Below are positions 34,812-58,565 of a stretch of DNA of 64,000 bases, in pieces (position 1 is the first letter of the stretch; each line of letters begins with the position of its first letter). Where the stretch lies: assembly GCA_037975125.1 (NCBI GenBank), contig JAJQOW010000224.1:43501-107500 (forward strand), written 5' to 3'. A program made the translations under genes and the position numbers. The notes beneath the pieces are model-generated. The model was given only the letters and a program-made list of their open reading frames with translations. It had not been told where the DNA came from and did no database searches. The DNA comes from Latrodectus hesperus. Lineage: Eukaryota; Arthropoda; Arachnida; Araneae; Theridiidae.

Positions 34812-37560
34812 ATTTTTCTATTTCACATCATTATTACAAAAATATTGATATGTGAAAATTTAATGTTTTTTATTTATTATTTTTTTCCAACAATTTTTGG
34901 AGATTTTCTATTATATTAAATAAGTTATTTTCATTTTCTCTAACTTTCATATTGATTCTCATTAAAGATTCCTATTTAATTCATTTTGATACTGAAATTT
35001 CATGTCAAAAAGGTCCCTCTGAAACAAAATATTTATTGCTAGTTATTGATATTTTTCAATTTTTGAAAATTTAAGGAAATAAATAATATAATTATATATT
35101 AGTAATTGTTTTATTGTAGAATGATAATTTAGAAAATATATACCTTTCTAATCAAATTAAAAGGTCAAAAATTTCCAAAATTAAGGCATTCATTAAATTG
35201 ATTTTCCCAAATTTGTTTTCTGAGACTTAACCACTTTGACTACTAAGAGATTAATGAAAATATTAAGATAAACACTTAATAGAGACAAAAGATTATTATT
35301 TATAATGAAAGTACTTTTCAGAATTTCTATGATTTAAAGGACCAATAAAATGTGTAATATTTCTTTTATTTTTCTCTGGTTGTGGATTTATTGAGGTAGA
35401 CATACGATGAAAAAATAATATATTTCATTAATAAATTGCTTACCACGCTAGTTTCTGCATTACCACTAACTTTAAGAAATTTTTATTATCTATTTTATTG
35501 ATATTCAAAAAAGTTGAAACTATCATATATTTTAAAAGCATAATATTTATATTTCACTAAAATTTGTTATTACATATATAATTATTCTAGGTATCATTTC
35601 ATTTCAATAAAATCATAGTTATTTTACTTCCACTAATGTATCAAAATAGTCATTATAATGTTAGTAAACGAATAAAATTGAGTAGAAAATTTTTAATATG
35701 TTTTAATTTAATTAACTGTCCGAGATTTTTTTCTGTATCGAATATTTTAAAATTTTAAAACATTTGCATTGTTTGACCAATATTAAGGAATTATTATTTT
35801 TCTTCTCATATCTATTCACACATCAAATTACATATAAATATTACGAAAAACATTTTAAGGGAAATCTTTCAAAAAATACTATTTACAGTTAAATTGTTTT
35901 TCTTAATTATCATTTACGGGAAAAGGTAAATATTACTGAAATAGTATTTCTTTTACCATAAAACGATAGAAATACGTTGAACATATTAAGTTTAATTAAA
36001 ACAGTTTTAATATTTAGACTATCAGATTATTTGAGAGTTTTTTTTTCCTTTGAAAAAAAAATCTTTTGGATTCATATACAATTGCTCTTTTATATTCTCA
36101 TCAATTAACTGACTAATGTAATATTTTCAAAATATTCCATAAAAAATTTCAAATCATATTCATTGAAAACCTTAAAATGTTAGTGAAATTATAAAAATTT
36201 TACATTTTATGCGATATAAATAATAAAATCCCAGATATTTTCTAAAAAAACAGTCGCGGAAATATTAATTATAAATATCTTCCATACTTTTATACTTTTG
36301 TAGAAATATGACAAAGTTTTCTTTACATTATTTGAGCAAGGTGCTTTAAAAAGGAAAATTTTTAAAAATAAGGTGAAAAAACTTGACAAAAATGTAGGAG
36401 ATGGCAATTTTATTGAATAATTAATTTGAATGAAATCTGGCGATATAGTTTCTTGTACATTAATATTCTAAATTAAAAGTTTTTTATGAAATAAATTCCA
36501 GCTGAGAGAAAATTGTCTTCTATTTAGCGTATGATTGTGGATTGTATATCATTGAAAAAAAAGCAAAAGAAATTCCTATAACTTTTTGTGGTATACTTAA
36601 AAAATTTACATAGTATTTACATGGATCATATATTAGATAACATATATTCAAACATTAATCTACAATATTGACATGGTTTTTTTCAGATAAATTTCCCCTA
36701 TCTCATAAATTTAGAAGTAGTTGCTCTACAAATGATCAGAAATGTGAAGCTTTTTTATAAATCTTTCTTCTAAAAAAAGAAAGATTTTTCATTTTTCTAT
36801 AGCTATGTCTAATTATAGCTATTCCCCTCCATTGTAACTATTCTATGATTATTTATGCTTGAAAAATACATGATTAAGGTGTTCAAATTAAAATTGTAAT
36901 TTATATTTGAGTTTCGGTTACCATTGGGTATTTTAAGTTTTTTTTTATTATTCGTCTTTTCTCTATTCATGAACTAGTTCCGAATAAAATGTTTTTTAAT
37001 TAATAGAAAAATTCACTTCTTTTTTTATATAATTAATGTTATACATTTAAACTTAATTAGCTTGAATAATTAAAAAATGTATTGAAATTTAATTAATATA
37101 ACGTCACCTGTTACTTTTTTTGAAACCCATCCATGAAAAAAAGGAAATATTTTCTGCAAAATTGTGCAAGACTCTTTAGTTTTAATGTACCAATATTTCC
37201 GAAATAATATTAAATAATCTTATAAAAGTATTCAACAATAACTTAAAATTAAACAAAATTACATTTATATCCATAAATGCTGACATCATAAAAACCATAG
37301 TTTTTTTTATGATTTCATTATGCTTCTTTTATTATAGATCTTTCTTAAGGAATTTTCCTCAGATTTACATTTTAGATAATCTTAAATAAGAAAATTTGAT
37401 GTAAAAATTGATTTAAATTCAGATAAATATTTATTTAAAAAAATCAGCTATCTTTCTTTTTTCAATATTTCATCCCTAGGACTGCAATTGTATAATCTAT
37501 CTGCGATTACCTTTCTTGCTGTAAGCTGTCTTTAAACTCGTGGTTTTAGAAATTTATATC
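34812..37560. other. No gene seen; 5' flank of gene 2
   Basis: Very AT-rich, no repeats recognised. Confidence 0.55.
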
Positions 37561-37664
37561 AAGGGTGATAAAAACAGCTGCAAAATTTCTTCCTGGAAAT
37601 CTATATTTCGTCAAACTGTTATCAGTTTAAAGGGTATATAAATGTATTTATACATTTTAATCTC

Positions 37665-49343
<11,679 letters not shown>

Positions 49344-50440
49344 TTGTTCATTTATTTTAATGCTTTTTTGTTTTATTTTTAATATTCTTTGAATCATTCA
49401 ATGAATATTTCTTATCAAAAAATGTTATTAAGAAGTACGTTATAAAAGCACAAACCAAACATATTGCCTGCAACCAACAGAAATTTTTTAATACACAAAT
49501 TTCTTTTTTTTTTGCATTAAAAACAGAAGCTTAAATTATATAATTTTCACAAAAACAATACATTTCTTTTCGGAATGTGAAGTCCTGAGTTGGAACTCAA
49601 CCCTTACTGAACAACTGGAGATAAATGTTGAGCTTCTATTTAAAAACGCATGTCCGTGGTGGTGCGTGTTTGGGACATTTCCAGATTTCTTCACGTGAAC
49701 ACGGGATTATGGGTCTTTGAAAAGTCCTCCCAGAAGTCAATACGTAGGATATTAAAATCTTTCACAACGGTCTTCGGCTATTAGGCTATGCAATTTGTCA
49801 AAAAGCAAAGAAAACTATTCAAATAATTTTTAAAAATGGCCGAATTTTAAAAATTAATTAAAAATGAATAACGTAAAATATCATACTTTATGAAATAACG
49901 TTATTATATAAATAATATTCAAGAAAATAAAATTATTATTACTATCCTAATACATCACTATTATTATTAATTAATCTTATTTTCCTGAATATTTCATAAA
50001 ATAATCGATTAATTAAAATTTAATCTGTTTTTTTTATGAAATAGTCAAGAAAATAAAATTTGGTGTTTGTGTGTAATTTTTTAAGCTAAAATTATTAATG
50101 CTAAGCTTTGGTGTTTGTGTATAATATTTTTGGTCCATTTCAATGAAATCAAATTTATAATTTAACTGAGAAAATATATCCTTCTGTAAGGCACATAGCT
50201 AAATAATTAAATAAAGGCAAATATTGTTAGTGTTCTTTTTTGTCTTATAACAAACAAAAAGTAGTTTACTTTTTAACTTTAAAAATTACTTATTGTTGCA
50301 TTTCAAGTAAAATTAAATGTAAAAATCTCACTATAAAACACACTCTCTAATTTAATATAAAATTTCGGTGTGAAATATTTTCAATTTTTCCTGCAGAGTT
50401 ACATTGCTTTGATCAGATCTTTGTTTTAAAAATGTTCAGT
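49344..50440. other. No gene seen
   Basis: AT-rich 3' flank of gene 2. The patch 49590-49780 is less AT-rich and loosely resembles 10450-10600. Confidence 0.5.
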
Positions 50441-50452
50441 AAAAGATATCTG

Positions 50453-50726
50453 GCCACCCAACCTGTCGAGTGGTCAGCGTGCTTGACTTCGGTTAGGAAG
50501 GTCCTGGATTCGAATCCCGGTTCGGGCATGGATGTACTTTCTCTCTCTATCTATCCTGTCTTTGTCCTTTTCTTGTATGAACGAGGTGTGAATGGTTGCC
50601 TACCCTATAAACGGGTCCCTATGGCATGTGTGTACTGAGGAAGTCGGACTCCACACCAAAATGCGGTTCAGTTGGAAAAGTGGAGCAGCGCACTCCATAT
50701 TGCCAGCCTAGCTTGCACACAACATC
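50453..50726 (+). repeat. SINE-A copy
   Basis: Head with GGATTCGAATCCCGG and GTTCGGGC, TCTCTCTCTATCTATCCTG block, GCACACAACATC tail. Perfect 12-bp duplication AAAAGATATCTG (50441-50452, 50727-50738). Confidence 0.92.
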
Positions 50727-50767
50727 AAAAGATATCTGAGAAAAATACGTTTGCAGAGTTAACCAAA

Positions 50768-51057
50768 GAAACCCGGTGGCTTAGTGGCAGCGTTTCACGC
50801 TCCCATGACCCAGACCCCAGTTTCGATCCTCGGGCTGGGCAAGGTTGACTCAGCCTTTCATCCTTTCAGGGGGTCGATTAACTGAGTACCAAGCATGCTT
50901 GGGAACTAAACACTTACGTTAGGACGTCTTACGTTAGGCTGACCACCTAACTGGGACATATGCTTCGCACCCCAGGGCCCTTGGTCATGAAAACAGTTAC
51001 GGGCACTGTAGGCCTTGGCCCACATGGGCTGTCATGCCATGGAGTTTAGTTTAGTTT
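50768..51057 (+). repeat. SINE-F copy
   Basis: tRNA-like head: A box GTGGCTTAGTGGCAGCG, B-box-like AGTTTCGATCCTCG. The body is GC-richer and the tail is TTTAGTTTAGTTTAG. Duplication AGAGTTAAC(C/A)AAA (50755-50767, 51058-51070). Only one copy in the window. Confidence 0.8.
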
Positions 51058-51409
51058 AGAGTTAACAAAATCATATTAAGAAAAATTTTAATTTTGTTAT
51101 ACTTTTTTTATAAAATTATTTTAATTGACTTTATATGATGAAAAATTATTTTTATAACAAAAAGGTATCATTGAAACATAATGAGGTATGTGATAAAAAT
51201 TCAGAAAACAATTTTAGCCGCTTAATATAATATAAATTTTTTCGAAATAGATCCAAATTAATGTAAAAATTTTAGTCAAATAGTAAAATTCTTAGGGGAG
51301 AATTTACTAGGGGGATCGGAAAGTAATGTCGTTTCTGCGCATGTCGATTTTTGATTGTCGTTTGTTAGCTCATGTCAATTTATACCGTCTGATATCTATA
51401 TATCGTCTG

Positions 51410-51586
51410 GTTTGGTTTGTTTGTCGCTCCACGGTCATTTTTTGCACATGAGGGCTAATTAGAAGGGACCTACGGTTTAAAGTGGATTCCAAACCACTAT
51501 AAGCATCCATGCCAAGGTGGGATTCAAATCCACGAGCTGTTGAACTGAAGGCAAGAGCGCTAACCATTCGGCTGCCAGCTCGGCTA
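51410..51586 (-). repeat. SINE-D copy (minus strand)
   Basis: Reverse complement of the 7606-7788 family, with the 13-bp duplication TATATATCGTCTG (51397-51409, 51587-51599). Confidence 0.9.
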
Positions 51587-51649
51587 TATATATCGTCTGC
51601 TGACTCACTTATAAATAATTCAAAATTAAACTTTTTTTTGCAGTTTCAA

Positions 51650-53230
51650 ATGAAATTCTAAGCCAAATACTAAAAGAAAATATTCGGCATTGTATGCTTT
51701 TTGAGTTTCTCAATGGCAGTAATGATACAGTTTCAACCACAAACATGTGCGATGTTCATCTTAATGCGTTTAGACGTTCACAAATACCAGAAATTGCTTT
51801 TCCAGCCCAAAACCGGTAATTTTGATCTATTACTTCCGATGATCAAGGCGATCAACAACCCCAGACAATGGCAAACTAAAGACAGAAGAGGAAGCAAATC
51901 TATGTCAAGCATCTATAACCAACCTTGGTCGATCATCTGGGCACATTTATAGCAGATTGGAAAAATAAGTAGAGCAAGTGTTTAGGTTCCTCATAATCTG
52001 TCCGAAGAGAATAAAGCCAAATGATCCATCATATGCAACATATTGCTTTAACAGCATTATATAGAACCTTTTTTTGGTTGTTTGATCACTGGAGACGAAA
52101 AATGGCTCCGAATCCAAAACTCATAAGGCAGTGGTTCTCTCCAAATGAATCATCACGAAGTACCGCAAAACTTGATTTACATACCAAAAGGTGCTTCGGC
52201 AAGTTTGGTGGACTATTCGTGGAATATTTCACTTTGAAGTACCGAAACCTGGACAAACAATGCAGATCTTTATTGTGAACAATTGGATAGAGTGAACCAA
52301 TCTTTAATTGAAAAGTATCCGGTGATCGTCAACAGAAATTACGTCATTCTACAACACGACACTATAAGATCACATGTACAAAGCGAACATTGGAAAAAAT
52401 TATCGAATTGGGGTGGAAGTTACCTACCCACCCACCATACTCTCCTGATATCACACCCTTGGATTTCTATTTATTCAAATCACTATAGTATTTTCTTAGT
52501 TTCAAAAAAATTGAAAATTTGTCTAAAATGCTTTCTCGAGAAATTTTACTCAAAAACTAATTGGGCCTCCTAACTTATCTAGTGGTCAGCGGGACTGACT
52601 GTGGATAGGGAGGTCCTGGGTTTGAATCCCGGTTCGGGCATGGATGTACTTTCTCTCTCTATCTATCTTGTCTTTGTCCTTTCCTTGTATGAATGGGTTG
52701 TGAATGGATGCTTACACTATAAACGGGTCCCTATGGCATGTGTGTACTGAGGAAGTCGGACTCCACACCAAAATAGGGTTCAGTTGGAAAGTGAAGCAGC
52801 GCACCCAATAATGCCACCCAAGCTGGCACAAGACAACAACTATTTTTATGAATAATCTTGATTAATAAGGTATAACTATGCATGCTTTGGTTGTCATTTT
52901 AAAAATGTGTATAGAAAATTCATAACTAAACGAGTTCAATAATTTAATTTTTCGGTAAGTAAATATAATTTCTCATAAACTATTTAGTTTAAAGATTATA
53001 ACTAAATCCTTTGATTCTGCTTATTGCACCTATAAATTGTTTTAATTCATATAAACGGGTACTTGTGGCTTGTGTGCACTGAGGAAGTCGGACTCCACAC
53101 CAAAATATGGTTCAGTTGGGAAAATGGAGCAGCGCACGACATATTGCCAGCCTAGCTGGCACACGACAACAACAACAACTAATTGATTTTTATCGGTTCG
53201 GGCTTAAAAATTTGCACCCTAGATGACAAA
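51650..53230 (+). pseudogene. Mariner transposase pseudogene
   Basis: Recognisable blocks lie in different frames with stops; the catalytic HHDN is HD(T) and the SPDL block is degenerate (HTLLISHPWISIYSNHY region, 52435-52490). Not functional. Confidence 0.7.
52564..53176 (+). repeat. Composite SINE-A insertion (full copy + 200 bp + SINE 3' end)
   Basis: A nearly full SINE-A (52564 to about 52840), then about 205 bp of unrelated AT-rich DNA, then the 3' 130 bp of another SINE-A (about 53047-53176, from TATAAACGGGTAC). The outer edges are flanked by AACTAATTG (52555-52563, 53177-53185) and removing the whole block restores mariner coding similarity, so it appears to be one insertion unit. Confidence 0.75.
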
Positions 53231-53405
53231 AAGATTTTTAATACATAACGAGGATGGTTAAATTATTTATTAAAAATAAATACTTATTAAAAAGTTATTC
53301 CTTTAAATTTATTGTAAGAGATCGTCATTACTTTCCAGCCTACCTGGTACTTTGGAGAGCATTTTTGCCATTATGTAATGTATTTACTTTAATCATTTAA
53401 TTATT

Positions 53406-53419
53406 TTCATTAATATATA

Positions 53420-53483
<64 letters not shown>
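53406..53483. repeat. (TA)n, about 78 bp
   Basis: TA run with one GATA interruption near its left end. Confidence 0.92.
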
Positions 53484-53488
<5 letters not shown>

Positions 53489-54930
53489 GAAATACGCATT
53501 TATCATAAATGAGCATTCATAATATTTTAAAAAATAATTATTTATATTTTGACTTCGTTTCAAAAATGATTTATTAATAGTAAAAATATTACATTTCATG
53601 TAATATAATTGATATTTTATAACTCTATATATAGAATGAAAACATTCCATACCTTCCATTAAAAAAAAGAATAAAAAGGTGATGAATTTTTTAAAATTTA
53701 TGTCATGTCATTATTTTACAACTGAGTTATAATTAGAGAACTGTAGTTCAAATACTTGACACGATCGATTTAAGATAATATTATTTCAGAATTGACTCAC
53801 TTCAAATGACGTCAAAGTCAATGTCGAGTACAGTCATCCGTTTTTTTGTTTGCTTACATTTTTTCTCGCTTAAACTACATTCAATTTGAATCTAATTAAT
53901 TACAAGCAGTTTTGAGTTGATATTTATTTCGCCATTTTATCTCTTGCTGTTCAATTTTTGTCACCAATCTGCCTCCAGTTATCCATAAGCACTTTAATTA
54001 AATTAATTAATTTTTTAAAACATTACTCTGTCCTATTAAAATAAAATAGTGCCTAAATTTGAGCTACGAGGTAATTTTAACAAAAATTTGGCAAATGTAA
54101 TTGAAGAAAGAGGTAAAGAAGCAGATAATAGAATATAAAACCTGCTTCATAATTTCTCCTATCATTTCACAAGACGCTATTCTGGCAACAAATTTCTCTT
54201 ACCACATTAAAACTTTTTTTTCATGAAATATGTGTGTACAAAATTTGAACTCCTTTCAGCTTAAGAGGTGAATGTTTAAGACTGTTATTTCAATATTTTA
54301 TACATAACATTAGATACCATAAATTAATTAAACTAGTATATAAAAATACTCAGAGCAAAACAAAATATTTTCTGATATGTTTTTGTTCTTAAGAATATTT
54401 TTTTCACATAAATAGCTTTATATGATAAATTTTTAATACATCATTAGTTTATAACATTATGCATAAAAATACGCATTTTATAAACTTTATTATGACGAAA
54501 TAAGCGCAAGTATTTTCAAAAGTTTTTGCTTACAGGATAATAAAAGCATAACAAAAAAAATTATAAACTTTATGTATATTATAAAAAAGAATATTGGTAA
54601 TAATAAAATTTATCTTTAGTTAGATATGAGGAGTTGGAAATAATAGCGAATCTCTCCTTACTTTAAATAACTCAAATTTTCAAAGGAAAACAATGAATAG
54701 TAAAAAACTAAAACAATTATTTAACTGAAAAATCTTCTTTAAATGTAATTAAAAAAAAACAAGTAAACCAAATACATGAACTTGTTTTCAAAAAGGCAAA
54801 TGTCTCAGAAGAAAAAGAAATAAATAAAATTTTGAATTAAAATTAGATGTAAAATTAAATTTCGATAAAAGCAGCTTTGTGGCTGATTGATTAGCTCTGA
54901 TTATGTCGTAGTTAGATAATGACCTAGGTC
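53484..54930. other. No gene seen
   Basis: AT-rich spacer. Confidence 0.5.
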
Positions 54931-56290
54931 AGGAACCAATGGCACGTGTGCCAAAAGTGGCACGTTTGAAAATTTTGACGTCACGCACAAAAACAAAACT
55001 ATTTTTTTATAATTTATCTTTTTTGACAGAAATGAATTAAAAATTATTAATCTACACTTAATTTATAATTTATGATATAAATTTGTAGAACTAAATACCT
55101 ATCTTAATATGTTAACTAAAACCGTCAAATTATACATTTTATTATTAAAATATTGCATGAATTCTCTCGAAGTATATAAAGATCCGCATTAGATCAAATT
55201 TTTTGCGTATCCAGTTTCGCCTTCCAATGTTATTGCATGTTGTTGCCGTCGCAGCGCCAGAATCAGACGACAGACAGCATTAGTCATTTTGAGAGAACCG
55301 TCGTCTTTGAAACTTCAGTGACTTGTTAAAAAATATAACCGTTTATTGTAAATAGATATAGTATTATTTTTAGGTAAAAATTTTTTACACACTTTCACAT
55401 TTTATATTCTGCATTCGTTTGCAAGAACAAATTGCGTCACTACTGAAGTTTTAAGTTATAACAACCTTAAGGTATTAAAAGTTACTAAACTTATAATTTA
55501 TGTTGCTTATTTTTGAATTATACAATATTTTACATTATGAGAAATTATTTTATCATTAAATCAGTATAAAATATAGAAAAAATTATTAAAATTACCTTGA
55601 ATTAATATATTATTTATTATTTTCTTGTGTTGGTAATATTTTTAGTACTTTAATATGTGAAGAAATATGTTCTTGCAAACGAATGCAAAATAAATTATTT
55701 ATAATAATATTATCAAAAAATATATATTTTAGAATTTCTTATTATGCCTAGTAAAATGAAGAAATCGAAATTATCCAAAACATGTAGTAGCAGAAAATTT
55801 CGAGCTTGGTGGACCGATAGATACAGTATGATTTTGAAAAGGACAGTAAAGCAATTAGTATTTTAAGTTGTAAAACTGTAGTCAGTAGAACATCTTCATT
55901 AAAGCGGCATTATGAAACCAACCATAAATTTGTTCTCGATAGAAGTGAAGAAGAGCAAACGGAGTACATATCACGTGCCTTAAAAAATAAAAATGCTTAA
56001 ACTAATTTTTTAATGAAATATATAGGAACTCAAACAAACACCACTGCTGCTAATTATCAAGTTTCAAAAACTATTGCTCAATATGTGAAAACTTTTAATG
56101 AAGGCGAATTTTTAATGGATGCTTGACTGCAATGTGCACCAGACTTATTCGATGATTTCGAAAACAAAGAAAAAAATTATCCAAAGAATTAAAGACATGC
56201 CGATAGCTAGGAATAGAGTGAAAAAGAGAATTTTGGGTTTGGCGGAAAATGTAAATTTTCAACAAAAAATTCATATAAAGTCTTGCGATT
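54931..56290 (+). mobile_element. Decayed hAT-type element with BED-like finger
   Basis: Begins with CAGGAACCAATGGCACGTGT, then GCCAAAAGTGGCACG, similar to hAT (Charlie-type) terminal repeats, which often start CAG and contain GGCACGxGTGCCAAAAGTGGCACG. From ATG 55745 the frame reads MPSKMKKSKLSKTCSSRKFR. After a frameshift come SSLKRHYETNHKF (the second half of a BED finger), TIAQYVKTFNEGEFLMDA and QCAPDLFDDFENKEKIIQRI. Multiple stops. The catalytic part is missing; a mariner remnant follows on the other strand. Confidence 0.6.
55745..56280 (+). pseudogene. hAT/ZBED transposase N-terminal pseudogene
   Basis: BED-finger half and N-terminal helical region, like the GTF2IRD2/ZBED-type proteins common in spider genomes, in two frames with at least three stops. 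No RNase H-like catalytic core or dimerisation region is present. Family assignment is from motif memory. Confidence 0.55.
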
Positions 56291-56299
56291 TTATAGCCA

Positions 56300-56910
56300 T
56301 TTGCAGAATTGAAGCGCTTCCCTTTCTGGTGTTCCTTCAGTGCACCAAACATATGGAAATGGCAGGGCGGCATGTCCGGTCTGTAGGTCGGATGGTCCAA
56401 CATCTCCCACTTGAACTCCAAGCTCCAAGCTAGTTCCATGTGTGTGACTCTGGAGACATGTGGACGCGCGTTATCATGGAACAAAACCATACCCGTCGTG
56501 AGCAGCCCTAGTCTTTTGTTCTTGATTGACCTGCGTAAGCGTCGGAGTGTCTCACAGTACACTTAGGAGTTTATGGTTTTTCTGTGCTCGTGGAATTCCA
56601 CAAGTATTGGACCTTAAACGTCGAAGAAGACGGTGAACAAACACCTTTCCTTCTAACGATACGGTTTTGAACATTTTAGGGGGAGGTGACGACTCATGCT
56701 TCCACTGGTTTCTCACCTTCCGCCGTCAGAAATCGGATAACACCTCGCTGCTCCTCAATCGTCGAATACTGCAACGCGAACGAAATCCTGTCCTCATACG
56801 GACTGCCGCATCATTTGGACGCCGCTTTTGATAAGAGCCTCTGCTCTCTCCTGCGCACGCGCCCAGTCTGAGACTCCAATCAAATCCCGAGATGTCTCAT
56901 TACGTTCTCC
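56300..56910 (-). pseudogene. Mariner transposase pseudogene with internal deletion (minus strand)
   Basis: The N-terminal part reads IEEQRGVIRFLTAEGEKPVE, the helix-turn-helix start of a mariner-type transposase. It then jumps to VEFHEHRKTINS, LRRLRRSIKNKRLGLLTTGM, VLFHDNARPHVS, DHPTYRPDMPPCHFHMF and LKEHQKGKRF, the catalytic D and SPDL blocks (here RPDM). The region between the helix-turn-helix and the middle of the catalytic domain is missing and frames change. Confidence 0.75.
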
Positions 56911-56973
56911 CATGGCGCAATATGCAAATACTTAACTATTACGTTTTTACGTCATTTCGTACCTTTTCATTTG

Positions 56974-57241
56974 TTATTGTTGTGTGCCAGCTAGGCTGGC
57001 AATATGGGGTGCACTGCTCCACTTTTTCAACTGAAACATATTTTTGGTGTGGAGTCCGACTTCTTCAGTACACACATGCCATATTAGAGGGTAGGCAACC
57101 CTTCACACCTCATTCATACACAGAAAAGACAAAGACAGGATAGACAGAGTGAGATAGTACATCCATGCTCGAACTGGAATTCGAACCCAGGACCTCCCTA
57201 TCCGTAATCAGGGACTCTGACCATTAGACAGGGCGGGCGGC
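56974..57241 (-). repeat. SINE-A copy (minus strand)
   Basis: Reverse complement of the family, from GTTGTGTGCCAGCTAGG to the head. Duplication ACCTTTT(C/A)ATTTG (56961-56973, 57242-57254). Confidence 0.9.
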
Positions 57242-57374
57242 ACCTTTTAATTTGATCACCTCTTATAAAAATCAACATTATTTCACTTAACACAAACTGT
57301 TTTTTGCAGTATTTTATTAAATAAACATAAAAGCTCTAGAGTCATTCCATTTCGTAAAAATTATGTGTCACTTT

Positions 57375-58197
57375 CCTTCTTCTTCTTCTTAAAATTGAGT
57401 TTGTATGTCATTGGGCACCTCTGCTTTTATCAGCATTTTGTACCATTAACTCCAAACCCAATGTTTCCTAGTTCCAGTTGCTCGGGTCACCCACTTTACT
57501 AATAAAGTCCGATAACCCTTTAATGGAGTCTAGGTGTAATTCTCTAGTATGGATGAAGCCTAAAGAAGTTAATTTAGGGAGGGCAAGAGCCTCACATTCG
57601 TAAATGACATGCTCTGCCGTTTCCTCTTGCATATGACATTTCCAGCAGATAAGGTCTTGCTGAAATAATCCCATCTGGTCAGAAAGTCAGTCATGCTAGG
57701 AATAGCTTCCTGACTTTCACCAGAAGAAGATGGTTTAGAGGTCATTTCTACCTCAAGTGAAGGATTCATTGCTGCCCCTTTACAAGATTGCCTCTGAGTT
57801 CCCTTGTCTTTTTCAGCAAGGTCTACTTTAGAGGCTTCACCTGCAAATGCAGAAAGGTTTGTTATTTCTTGTGTCTTTTCAGCCACAAGATAACAATTAA
57901 AAAGCTCAGGTAATATAAGTCCACCCAGCATTGCCTGAGTTACTGGGCAAGGCAAATTACTCTAGAAGTTCGCCAAGCAACTAGAGGCTCCGTTAAGACA
58001 CCAATACCGCGGTGCCAATTAGCCCTAGGCACGGATCGCATAACACCAGGGTTTACGGGAGCTGGTTCGCGGCCTCTGATTCTATATTCAAGGCTATCCT
58101 GTCATTCCTACAGGACATTCGGCTATCCACCACTTGCCGACGCGCCTGGTGGCTGTGCTCAAGCCCCAGGAAGGTACACGTACCCCCTGGTTCCAGG
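57375..58197 (-). mobile_element. Internally deleted LINE with both ends (minus strand)
   Basis: Read on the minus strand: a GC-rich 5' region (58197 to about 57960) is followed by an open stretch (MLGGLILPELFNCYL, then Ser/Thr/Lys-rich). At about 57675 it passes into the LINE C-terminus (MGLFQQDLICWKCHMQEETA, EHVIYECEALALPKLTSLGF) and ends in an (AAG)n tail. The C-terminus matches 19231-19350. A 12-bp near-repeat ATGTGTCAC(T/A)TT flanks it (57363-57374, 58198-58209). Calling the 5' region LINE 5' UTR/ORF1 is inference. Confidence 0.6.
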
Positions 58198-58209
58198 ATG
58201 TGTCACATT

Positions 58210-58563
58210 ACTCCTTATTCTTTCGGTATTACATTAAAAAGCAGAAAATTTGTAACTGAAACTCCAGTGCTTTAATTTAATTAATAATTTTCCCGGGAAG
58301 ACAGTTTCTCAGCAGTCTAAAAATATATTGGGCTTTAATTAATTATATATTACTTCATTACTTTTGTATCCTATAACTTTCTCATATCCTCACACTGTGA
58401 GGAAGTATTAATTTGCATCAATTCGTCATTTTTTATTCAACACAATTAATTTATTCTCTCAAAATTTCAATTTTGCTTAATAAACTTTTACCAATTAGTT
58501 TTATTCCTATGATGAATTGAGTAAATTATTTGCTTCCATCGTAACAAATCAAATCACATCTAA
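58210..58563. other. No gene seen
   Basis: AT-rich. Confidence 0.5.
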
Positions 58564-58565
58564 TA

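Larger units (their letters stand above)
51310..53345 (+). mobile_element. Decayed mariner split by two SINE-derived insertions
   Basis: Inverted ends: GATCGGAAAGTAATGTCG on the left and, reversed, GGCTGGAAAGTAATGACG on the right. Transposase pieces on the plus strand: RQWFSPNESSRSTAKLDLHT (mariner QWxSPGExxxPxxKxxLHPKK), HDTIRSHVQ for HDNARPHVA, and after the insertion DFYRFGLKNLHPR*QK, the family C-terminus. SINE-D (51410-51586) and a SINE-A composite (52564-53176) interrupt it. Confidence 0.8.
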
